Assembly (NCBI GenBank): GCA_037968995.1
Contig: JBBKWP010000478.1
Span: forward strand, 1-6,820
Reading direction: 5' to 3'
From: JAEXNA01 sp037968995
GTDB lineage: Bacteria > Vulcanimicrobiota > Xenobia > Xenobiales > JADMJV01
Length of the DNA: 6,820 nt
Part shown: piece by piece, positions 1-5,099 of the stretch
Position numbering within the stretch: position 1 is the stretch's first letter
Layout of the letters: each line of letters begins with the position of its first letter
Translations under genes and position numbers: made by a program
Notes under the pieces: model-generated
What the model was told of the DNA's origin: nothing
Database searches by the model: none
Seen by the model: only the letters and a program-made list of their open reading frames with translations

Positions 1-4
1 GCCT

Positions 5-79
5 CGGGGTATAGCTCAGCTTGGTTAGAGTGCTTGCTTAGGGAGCAAGAGGTCCCCAGTTCAAATCTGGGTACTCCGA
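5..79 (+). tRNA. tRNA-Pro, anticodon AGG
   Basis: A complete cloverleaf can be drawn by hand. The acceptor stem is CGGGGTA (5-11) with TACTCCG (72-78), with one G-T pair. The D stem is 14-17 with 28-31 and the loop contains GG. The anticodon stem is CTTGC/GCAAG (33-37, 45-49) around the 7-base loop TTAGGGA (38-44). The T stem is CCCAG/CTGGG (55-59, 67-71) with loop TTCAAAT. The anticodon is positions 40-42, AGG, which reads proline codon CCU and, if A34 becomes inosine, also CCC and CCA. C1-G72, discriminator A73 (A79 here), G35-G36 and G37 all fit bacterial tRNA-Pro identity. The 3' CCA is not encoded (AAA follows), so a CCA-adding enzyme is needed. A34 is unusual for a bacterial proline tRNA. 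The promoter lies outside the window. Confidence 0.95.
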
Positions 80-85
80 AAACTT

Positions 86-105
86 TTCGTCCGTTCCAGG
101 ACGAA
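86..105 (+). other. Trailer hairpin between tRNA and terminator
   Basis: TTCGTCC (86-92) pairs perfectly with GGACGAA (99-105) around a 6-base loop. It begins 7 bases after the tRNA discriminator base and precedes the terminator, so it lies in the 3' trailer of the tRNA precursor. It could block 3' exonucleases or guide endonuclease trimming. There is no T-run after it, so it is not itself a terminator. The role is inferred; the pairing is direct. Confidence 0.5.
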
Positions 106-122
106 CTCAAGACGCCAGTTCC

Positions 123-152
123 AAAAAGGTCGCCTACGGGCGACCTTTTTTT
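123..152 (+). terminator. Intrinsic terminator of the tRNA transcript
   Basis: A 12-bp perfect stem (123-134 with 139-150; core GGTCGCC/GGCGACC) closes on a C(TACG)G tetraloop, a member of the very stable UNCG class, and runs into a seven-T tract (146-152). The five A's on the 5' side mean that the opposite strand also has a hairpin followed by five T's, so it could stop transcripts in both directions, including any coming leftward through 427. Confidence 0.93.
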
Positions 153-165
153 GTTGGTGGAATAG

Positions 166-381
166 TGTGAAGCCAATGAAAAACGCCATCTGGTCATCGG
201 CGCCTACAAATTGGCGGCCTCCGACGGAGAGATTCACGGAACCGAGATTCGAACACTGCGCCGGTTTCTTAGGCTCTACGGCATCCCCGTTGAGCGCTTC
301 GCCGATATCGATCAATGGGCGCGATTCTCGAACGCCGACACCGAGCGGGGCATGGAGTTGTTGAGTCCCACGGGGGAGTAA
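166..381 (+). pseudogene. TerB-like short protein, start out of frame
   Basis: The frame 166-381 (stop TAA 379-381) encodes a convincing helical peptide beginning NEKRHLVIGAYKLAASDGEI. The hydrophobic helix followed by A-A-S-D-G-E-I-x-G-x-E is typical of the TerB/DjlA-type N-terminal helical hairpin, where an acidic DG-E/I loop may bind metal. The frame has no ATG, GTG or conventional start before residue 16: an in-frame TAG lies at 163-165, and the first weak candidates are CTG 190 and TTG 211. In the neighbouring frame GTG 167 has a Shine-Dalgarno-like GGTGGA (156-161) five bases upstream, and both it and ATG 176 read into the five-A run 179-183. One extra A there would join that start to the TerB frame (M-K-P-M-K-K-R-H-L). 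So this is either a gene broken by a one-base deletion, a sequence error, or an unusual start. Even when repaired it is about 70 residues, roughly half the usual TerB domain length. It follows the tRNA terminator, so it is not co-transcribed with the tRNA. TerB is assigned from motif likeness only. Confidence 0.5.
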
Positions 382-398
382 AGCGACCGGCTGAACCG

Positions 399-426
399 AG
401 GGGTCCACTGAGAACTCAGTTCCCCT
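399..426. terminator. Weak hairpin between convergent 3' ends
   Basis: AGGGG (399-403) pairs with CCCCT (422-426), and ACTGA (407-411) pairs with TCAGT (416-420) around GAAC, with a small internal loop (404-406 against 421). It lies between the TAA of the TerB-like frame (379-381) and the TAA of the minus-strand membrane protein (427-429), where a shared terminator is expected. Neither side has a proper T-run, so if it acts it may mainly protect mRNA ends. Confidence 0.4.
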
Positions 427-1419
427 TTAGGAACCCAGGGTGCCCCCGCAGCCATCCCCTTTCGACGCCGGTGGAGCCCCGGCTTCCTCTCCAGGCTCCG
501 ACCCCTCAGGTGCTATACGGGCGCATTCGGGATCTACAGGGTCGGCGCCTAGCTCTCCGGGTTTCGACGGCCGGGCTCCAAACAGAATCAGAGCCAACGC
601 CCGCACGGCGGACTCACCAAGGCCGCGTTGCAAATGGTCGGAGAGCCCCCAAATCAAGCCGCTTCCCAACCAACAACCGAGACCCGTCGCAATCGCAACC
701 GCGACTCCCTCCAGATACTTTCCCTCAACGAAAAGTTGAAAGAGCCGTAGAAAGGCAAGGACGGCTCCCCACCCGACCAACTGAAGGCTCAGCATCTCGA
801 TGACTGCGGCTAAAGAGGTTTGGTACGGCGGGTCGGCTCTTTCAATCTTCTCGGTCCAGAAAGCCTCGACTTGACTGGAAGACCACGGAGTAAGACCCAG
901 CAGAGCCAAAACCGGCAGACTCCACAGAGCGGTGACCTGGGGAGTGAACGCAAGGAGAACAACCAGAAAAAAGTAGAGACCCAGCTGCAGTGGTATAGCC
1001 AAGGTCGGCTCGAAACCGCCCCGTGCTCGTTCGAGGCGCGCCAGGTAGCCTATCAAAACGCTGGTCGGTAGAACGTAAGGGAGCGCGATATCGACCCCTC
1101 GAGCGCAGCGGATCCAAAGGCTCCCCGTCAAGGGCTCGAGTTCACTGAGCAACTGAGGGCCCAAGGTGACGATCCAAAAGCCCAGTAGGATAAAGGACCA
1201 GGCGCGTCCCCAACTGTCAAGAATTTTCCAGTGAGAAGCAGATTTGGATAGGATGTCCCCGTCGGCTTCGTCGGGGCGGTGAGAACGAAGGGCCAGACCC
1301 CCAAGAACTCCCAACGGTACAGCCAACCAGAAAAGTCCTAGAACTTGGTAGCGGAAGTTGTGCAAATAGCCCCAAAGGGCGCAAATGAGGAGAGTAACAG
1401 ACCAAGTACGTATGAGCAC
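427..1419 (-). CDS. Multi-pass membrane protein of unknown function
   Basis: This 330-residue integral membrane protein is not one I recognise. Hydrophobic segments lie at about residues 5-19, 25-45, 73-91, 108-127, 138-158, 162-178, 205-230 and 236-258, which suggests seven or eight helices. After a last hydrophobic patch (270-281) comes a roughly 48-residue hydrophilic tail rich in Pro, Gly, Glu and Ala with two Cys (299, 324), probably disordered. No catalytic or transporter signature is visible. The start is GTG at 1419-1417; an in-frame TAG (1428-1426) just upstream rules out anything longer. The ribosome site is weak (AGAG). It begins 22 bases after the esterase stop on the same strand with no terminator between them, so the two are probably one operon, with this gene translated from the esterase transcript. 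It could be an export or envelope partner of the esterase, but nothing in the sequence proves that. Confidence 0.85.
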   Translation of the reverse strand: MLIRTWSVTLLICALWGYLHNFRYQVLGLFWLAVPLGVLGGLALRSHRPDEADGDILSKSASHWKILDSWGRAWSFILLGFWIVTLGPQLLSELEPLTGSLWIRCARGVDIALPYVLPTSVLIGYLARLERARGGFEPTLAIPLQLGLYFFLVVLLAFTPQVTALWSLPVLALLGLTPWSSSQVEAFWTEKIERADPPYQTSLAAVIEMLSLQLVGWGAVLAFLRLFQLFVEGKYLEGVAVAIATGLGCWLGSGLIWGLSDHLQRGLGESAVRALALILFGARPSKPGELGADPVDPECARIAPEGSEPGEEAGAPPASKGDGCGGTLGS

Positions 1420-1441
1420 AACACTCTAAGTGTTTGTGATG

Positions 1442-2320
1442 CTAGGACGCCAAGCCTTTTGTGAGCCAGGGCAAAACCTGATCCATCCTTTGATTCCAGG
1501 AATATTCGTCGTGACGCCCGCCCAGCGGTTCATGGTATCTGAGATCCTGGTCTAAGGTCCATCCACGTTGCAAGAGAGCGACACCCGTCTCTCTGGTTCG
1601 ATCGCGAACATCCTGGACACCGTTGGATCCGACCGGTCGCGTCTCAAAATCTCCGTCCACCACAGCACGGGTTCCGAAATCGTCGCTTTTGCCTTCTTCA
1701 GTTCCCATATCGAGCCAGATTTTCGGCTTCGGGCCCTCCGACTGCGGGGCCGCTAAGATCTTATCGGCTATCTGTCCGTCGGCCCACCAAACCGAGGGAG
1801 ACAAAGCCCCCACAGCGGCGAAAAGTCCAGGGTGAGCGATGCCCATCGCCAGGGAAACAAGACCGCCCATGGAACTTCCGAGAAGTACGCGCTTCGAAGG
1901 ATCCACGGCATATTCAGTTTCGACAGCCGGTATGAGTTCGTCCAGAACAAACTTCTCATAGTCCTCGCCTCGCCCTCCCCCGTACTCGGGGTCTTTGACG
2001 TGGCTGTACTCTTCAAGGCGGGCAGCACCACCGTTGTCGATGGCCACCAAGATGGACTCCGGCATACGGCCTTCTTGAGTCAGTTGCGCCACCGCTTCAT
2101 CGACTCCCCATTCTTGTCCGGCGAAGCCCGTCCGCCGATCGAACATGTTCTGTCCGTCCTGAAGATAAACGACCGGGTATGTCTTGTTTTCAGGGTCGTA
2201 ATGATCAGGTAGCCTAACGGTCACTCCTCTGTCGCCTTTGAGATGAGGTGACGCCAAGCTATGACGCACGAAGCGTCCTGTGAGCGATCCGCCACTGAGC
2301 GGTGCAGAAGAGTTGAACAT
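1442..2320 (-). CDS. Putative esterase, alpha/beta hydrolase (esterase D / Fes-like family)
   Basis: This 292-residue protein fits the bacterial putative-esterase family (Pfam Esterase, which includes S-formylglutathione hydrolase, enterochelin esterase and mycolyltransferase relatives). Visible features in order: a strand with a YDPENKTYPVVYLQDGQNMF stretch (41-60) typical of the family; the nucleophile elbow G-S-S-M-G-G (148-153) with Ser150 as likely nucleophile; LSPSVWW (173-179); an acidic segment L-D-M-G-T-E-E (203-209), with Asp204 a candidate acid residue; and G-G-R-H-D-E-Y-S-W (267-275), with His270 as catalytic base. It should hydrolyse an ester, but the substrate cannot be told. 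I see no signal peptide, so it looks cytoplasmic. The start is ATG 2320-2318, with no Shine-Dalgarno sequence in front. A weak -10 (TAGATT, 2337-2332) would place the mRNA end only about five bases before the ATG, a nearly leaderless message. It is the first gene of a probable operon with the membrane protein downstream. Confidence 0.93.
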   Translation of the reverse strand: MFNSSAPLSGGSLTGRFVRHSLASPHLKGDRGVTVRLPDHYDPENKTYPVVYLQDGQNMFDRRTGFAGQEWGVDEAVAQLTQEGRMPESILVAIDNGGAARLEEYSHVKDPEYGGGRGEDYEKFVLDELIPAVETEYAVDPSKRVLLGSSMGGLVSLAMGIAHPGLFAAVGALSPSVWWADGQIADKILAAPQSEGPKPKIWLDMGTEEGKSDDFGTRAVVDGDFETRPVGSNGVQDVRDRTRETGVALLQRGWTLDQDLRYHEPLGGRHDEYSWNQRMDQVLPWLTKGLAS

Positions 2321-2437
2321 AGAGTGAGTTTAATCTAAAGGCCTCAAAAATCTCTGAAATTTCGACTGTGACCATGATCACCGCGAGGAACGTCAAAGGT
2401 CACGGACCCCAGCGCCCTATGTCTCTATGATGGTCAT
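2321..2437. promoter_or_regulatory. Divergent promoter region
   Basis: The 117 bases between two divergently transcribed genes hold both promoters and no gene. For the plus-strand gene, TATGAT (2426-2431, five of six -10 matches) lies six bases before the ATG, so transcription should start at or beside the A of ATG. For the esterase, TAGATT (2337-2332 on the minus strand, four of six) lies 11 bases before its ATG. Neither has a good -35, which fits dependence on an activator. Repeated GGTCA/TGACC half-sites occur at 2369-2373, 2398-2402 and 2432-2436. The last belongs to a perfect 10-bp palindrome GTCATATGAC (2433-2442) across the plus-gene start codon. Confidence 0.6.
2367..2382. promoter_or_regulatory. 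CRP/FNR-family-like operator
   Basis: TGTGA-CCATGA-TCACC matches the CRP consensus TGTGA-N6-TCACA at nine of the ten defined bases. Its centre (2374/2375) is about 63 bases before the predicted start of the plus-strand transcript, near the -61.5 typical of class I activation, and about 50 bases before the predicted esterase transcript start. The match is read directly; binding by a CRP-like regulator is inferred from the consensus and from the weak -35 elements on both sides. Confidence 0.5.
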
Positions 2438-2857
2438 ATGACGACCGACAAAACCCCAATGCTCTATAGATACTGTATGCTGCCTGTTCTGATCCAACAA
2501 CTCCGTGAACAACGCTGTCGAATGGGCACGATCTGGACCTGCGTCGCCTCTTCGAAAAAAGAAGTAGAAGCACGTGACCACATCCTCCAGGATCGCCGTC
2601 GAAACTTCCTGAGAAAGAAGCGGTCCCTGCGCGCGCATCGCGCCGCCCAGAGATGCTTTGACGCCGAGGCGAGATGGATCTTCCACGCCGCAGCCTCCCT
2701 GGAAAATCTGGAAAAGTGTTCCTATCCCCCGGAACCCCGCCTGTTGCAGGAGGCCCTCACCTCGTATGAGATCGGCGAAAAGCACTATAGGGCGTTGGTG
2801 CGACTTCGCATTGACCTTCCGCCCGCATTAGAAGCGGACTTTCTCCAGGCTGCCTAG
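2438..2857 (+). CDS. Hypothetical protein, possibly leaderless
   Basis: This 139-residue protein is not one I recognise. It is soluble and mostly helical in appearance, with a very basic stretch (about 44-80, rich in Arg and Lys), five cysteines (13, 27, 35, 73, 94) without a clear zinc-binding spacing, and an acidic last turn. Codon third positions lean to G or C as in the other genes here, which favours it over the shorter frame on the opposite strand (2785 to 2417). There is no Shine-Dalgarno sequence before ATG 2438; the TATGAT six bases upstream suggests a leaderless message. ATG 2459 is a weaker alternative start. It is transcribed away from the esterase and may share its CRP-like site. 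It ends 10 bases before the DUF6941-like gene's stop, tail to tail, with no terminator in the gap. It may bind nucleic acid given its basic character, but that is only a suggestion. Confidence 0.65.
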   Translation: MTTDKTPMLYRYCMLPVLIQQLREQRCRMGTIWTCVASSKKEVEARDHILQDRRRNFLRKKRSLRAHRAAQRCFDAEARWIFHAAASLENLEKCSYPPEPRLLQEALTSYEIGEKHYRALVRLRIDLPPALEADFLQAA

Positions 2858-2867
2858 CAAGGAGAGC

Positions 2868-3245
2868 CTAAAGGTGAATATTTAGTAAGTGCTCGTAAGC
2901 CAGCCGGCTTCCTAGAAAAACCTGAAACCTGTAGGCTCCAGGTTCTGCAAAGACCATCTGGTTCACGTCAGCCTGCACGTGAACGGTCTGGTCCTGGGAT
3001 TCCAGGGTGAAATAGAGCTCTGGACTTTGATGCAGTACCATCGTGTTGGCGGGATTCAAAACCTTGATCCGTTGGACGTGGAAACCTTCCCCGCCCGACC
3101 AGGTCGAGAGAACCGAAAAGCGTGGATAGGTGATGGGAAAGCCCTTGGTATAGAGGTCCGTGAACAGACCATAAAGGTTCAACTTCCCATCCGGTGCCGG
3201 GACGATAGAATCACAATAGAGAAAACTCTTAAGTTCGGGCTCCAA
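2868..3245 (-). CDS. DUF6941-like small protein
   Basis: This 125-residue protein resembles the DUF6941 family, whose members start with a short strand, a C-D-S/Y motif, and G-K-L-N/S-L-x-G-L/I-F. Here these appear as FLYCDSIVPAPDGKLNLYGLF (residues 8-28, read with one residue either side). After that come Y-P-R-F (40-43), W-S-G-G-E-G-x-H (49-56), a P-E-L-Y-F-T-L strand (75-81) and P-G-x-Y-R-F-Q-V (102-109), an all-beta pattern. The family's function is unknown to me. The start is TTG 3245-3243. An AGAAGG ribosome site overlaps the ATPase stop codon (TAG 3260-3258) and sits eight bases from the TTG, so translation is probably coupled to that gene. No terminator is visible before the convergent gene ends at 2857; a small hairpin AAGCC/GGCTT (2897-2910) lies inside the coding region. 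Confidence 0.85.
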   Translation of the reverse strand: MEPELKSFLYCDSIVPAPDGKLNLYGLFTDLYTKGFPITYPRFSVLSTWSGGEGFHVQRIKVLNPANTMVLHQSPELYFTLESQDQTVHVQADVNQMVFAEPGAYRFQVFLGSRLAYEHLLNIHL

Positions 3246-3257
3246 TGGATCGGCCTT

Positions 3258-4877
3258 CTATGCTTCCATCTCGAGAGCGGCTTCTAAGAGTTGGGACTCG
3301 GTTTCCGCATCGAGTCCGTCATCGATGGTAATGGCCTTCGTCATCAGATACGCCGCCAGAACCGGACTCTGTGGAAAGAGCTGAAAATGCGGTTCGATCA
3401 ATGGATGGGTCACGTTCACCAAAAGCACCTTACCCCTCGCGAAGCCAAGCAAAAAGTTTTTCCAATTTCTGGGCTTCTCTTCTTCTGACGCGACGAAAAC
3501 CAAATCGCCCTCTTGAACCTGTTCGAGATATAACTGGTCCGCAAGAGTTGAGGAATGACGCCCGAAGTCGGCCGGGATGATGCCTCGGTAGGGGCTCTTG
3601 AGTCGACGCATCAGGCGGGCTGTCTCTGTCAGGAGGCCCTGCTTGTAAGTCGGCACTTTGTCCAACAGTTCCGGGGTGGCCCAAACCTCTTCCACCGGCA
3701 AGCTCGGCCGTCCCTCACCGAGCTGCGCGAGCAGTCTCTCAAGACCGGGCTCCTGAGCGGGTCCTTTCCATAACAGAACGGGAATACCAAGTTCACCTTG
3801 GACTCTCTTAGAAAGTACGGTCTCCTCCGATGCGTAGAGAAACATCTTGTGTTTCTTGCCAGCTTTGCGAAGACTGCGGATGGTCGCGCGACCGCCATCC
3901 ACGGTCGGTATTAAAGGGAGGTTCTCAAACTCGGAAGGAAGCCTGCGTCCGAATCTTGGAGCTAAATATCCAAAGAGTTGGTAGTCGTTGGAGCGGGCGG
4001 CTTTTTCGAAAAGTTGCTTGCGGAACGGACCGTTGACGATCTCTTTAAGAAGAGCCATGGCCTTGTCATAATTTTTGTCAGTGAGAACATTATCGCGAGT
4101 GAGAGTGTGCTCAAGATAACGGCTGCTTACCTTGAACGCCACGCCGGGATGGTACTCCTTCTCACCCTCGCGCAAAGTGAGTCCTCGGTTATAAAATCCG
4201 AAGAACGGTTCAAGTGCGTCGGACGGGGCGACCACGATCTCGGTTTCGGTACCCTTATGAATGTACTCGTAAGGGTGGTCTAGGCGGAATTCGGCGTTGA
4301 TGAGTTCCCCTTCCACCGTGATCTCTGAATCCACGTGCCGACACCAGTACTTGATGGTTTGTAGCGATCGCTGCTTACTCTTTTCGAACTCAGCCTCGGT
4401 CGTGAGCTTGACGATCTGAACCTGGGTCCCCTCGACAGGATGAGGAAGGATGATGCGATCGAACTTCCGATCCTCTTTAAAAATCAGTCTCCAGTACTCT
4501 CCATCGCGACCGGTGTCCACGATCACGGCATTGGGTTCCAGGGCGAAGACAGAGACAAACCCGATACCGAATTTTCCAACCTTGGTAAGGTCGTTCTCCT
4601 TGCTGGAACTGAACAACTGGGTTAATTTGGTATCGATAACCCTTCGCGTCATGCCCTCACCCGTGTCGTCGATGTGAATGATCATGATGCCCTGATTGGC
4701 GGGTTCAGACGGCTTGAACTCAAACCAGATGTCGATGGAAGAAGATCCGGCGTCCATGCTGTTTTGAATCAGTTCACGAAGACACGCGTACGGGTCCGTG
4801 AACTGGTTCACTAGGTTTTCGAGGGTATCTCCCGCCTCAATGGCGACCTGGGTATCCGTGGCCAATGTGGATCTCAC
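3258..4877 (-). CDS. Hsp90/HtpG-like GHKL ATPase
   Basis: From GTG 4877 this is a 539-residue protein with a Bergerat-fold ATP site: N-box L-R-E-L-I-Q-N-S-M-D-A with Glu35 and Asn39, I-D-D-T-G-E-G-M (69-76) with Asp71 contacting adenine, and lid/glycine loop K-V-G-K-F-G-I-G-F (99-107). A middle-domain segment L-T-R-D-N-V-L (259-265) lines up with HtpG's S-R-E-x-L-Q, making Arg261 the likely gamma-phosphate sensor. N-x-T-H-P-L-I (488-494) recalls HtpG's N-x-x-H-P-L. It is therefore a divergent Hsp90-type chaperone ATPase, a little shorter than HtpG (about 620). The frame stays open to TTG 5003 (581 residues), but I prefer 4877: the extra 42 residues are rich in rare-type codons and unconserved in look, the upstream terminator (to 5050) leaves no promoter room for 5003, a TATAGA -10 (4890-4885) lies seven bases before 4877, and Glu35 then matches HtpG Glu34. 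TTG 4865 is another option. It heads an operon with the DUF6941-like gene, 12 bases downstream. Confidence 0.9.
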   Translation of the reverse strand: MRSTLATDTQVAIEAGDTLENLVNQFTDPYACLRELIQNSMDAGSSSIDIWFEFKPSEPANQGIMIIHIDDTGEGMTRRVIDTKLTQLFSSSKENDLTKVGKFGIGFVSVFALEPNAVIVDTGRDGEYWRLIFKEDRKFDRIILPHPVEGTQVQIVKLTTEAEFEKSKQRSLQTIKYWCRHVDSEITVEGELINAEFRLDHPYEYIHKGTETEIVVAPSDALEPFFGFYNRGLTLREGEKEYHPGVAFKVSSRYLEHTLTRDNVLTDKNYDKAMALLKEIVNGPFRKQLFEKAARSNDYQLFGYLAPRFGRRLPSEFENLPLIPTVDGGRATIRSLRKAGKKHKMFLYASEETVLSKRVQGELGIPVLLWKGPAQEPGLERLLAQLGEGRPSLPVEEVWATPELLDKVPTYKQGLLTETARLMRRLKSPYRGIIPADFGRHSSTLADQLYLEQVQEGDLVFVASEEEKPRNWKNFLLGFARGKVLLVNVTHPLIEPHFQLFPQSPVLAAYLMTKAITIDDGLDAETESQLLEAALEMEA

Positions 4878-5049
4878 TCCCTTGTCTATAAAATGCGCTC
4901 GGACTGTGCCCGCGAAGCTTCTGGGTTGGAACCCTTCGCGCCTTCTGACGGTGAGAGTAGCGCTTGGAGGGAATCTGTCTGACACGGAAAGCGAAGGGTT
5001 CAAGGCCCCGGTGTTAGGCGGTGCACGGAGGCCGGGTTGACAGACCTAT
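4878..5049 (-). promoter_or_regulatory. Promoter/leader region of the Hsp90-like operon
   Basis: This 172-base stretch lies between the upstream unit's terminator and the preferred ATPase start. TATAGA (4890-4885 on the minus strand, five of six) is the best -10; no good -35 sits 16-18 bases further up. The stretch is open in the ATPase frame back to TTG 5003, so part of it may be translated if a longer start is used. It carries the dense inverted repeats listed separately, which would be upstream promoter sequence or mRNA leader depending on the true transcription start. Confidence 0.5.
4912..5001. repeat. Nested inverted repeats before the Hsp90-like gene
   Basis: GAACCCTTCGC (4929-4939) is the exact reverse complement of GCGAAGGGTTC (4991-5001), an 11-bp repeat with a 51-base spacer. 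The same arm can also pair with GCGAAG (4912-4917), so two foldings compete for it. Within the region GGGTTGGAACCC (4923-4934) is a further near-perfect palindrome. This could be a regulator-binding site or alternative RNA hairpins in a leader. It does not match the CIRCE heat-shock element. Confidence 0.6.
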
Positions 5050-5073
5050 AAAAAAGGCCAACCGAAGTTGGCC
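5050..5073 (-). terminator. Intrinsic terminator of the 129-residue gene
   Basis: On the minus strand GGCCAAC pairs with GTTGGCC around a TTCG tetraloop, closed by C-G (the most stable UNCG form), followed by six T's (5055-5050). It starts 26 bases after the TAG of the upstream minus-strand gene and separates it from the Hsp90-like operon. Confidence 0.95.
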
Positions 5074-5099
5074 CTTTTCTAGAGAACTCTGAGGGAAGG

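Noticed and set aside
1..79. tRNA as an integration (att) site for a mobile element
   Set aside because: I saw no second copy of the tRNA 3' end in the window and no integrase or phage gene nearby.
179..184. Programmed -1 frameshift site in the TerB-like frame
   Set aside because: The sequence GAAAAAC does not satisfy the X-XXY-YYZ slippery rule in the needed frame, and no stimulatory structure is obvious downstream.
315..803. Plus-strand frame of 162 residues over the membrane protein gene
   Set aside because: Its Pro/Arg-rich, low-complexity peptide is the typical antisense of a hydrophobic, GC-rich gene; the opposite strand shows clear transmembrane helices.
842..1117. Second minus-strand frame inside the membrane protein gene
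   Set aside because: It lies in a different frame of an evident coding region and has no ribosome site or recognisable domain.
2417..2785. Minus-strand frame of 122 residues opposite the plus-strand hypothetical gene
   Set aside because: It lacks a ribosome site, overlaps the better plus-strand frame almost completely, and its peptide reads like an antisense shadow of the basic helical protein.
4912..5001. CIRCE (HrcA) heat-shock operator before the Hsp90-like gene
   Set aside because: The repeat arms do not resemble TTAGCACTC/GAGTGCTAA and the 51-base spacer is far longer than CIRCE's nine.
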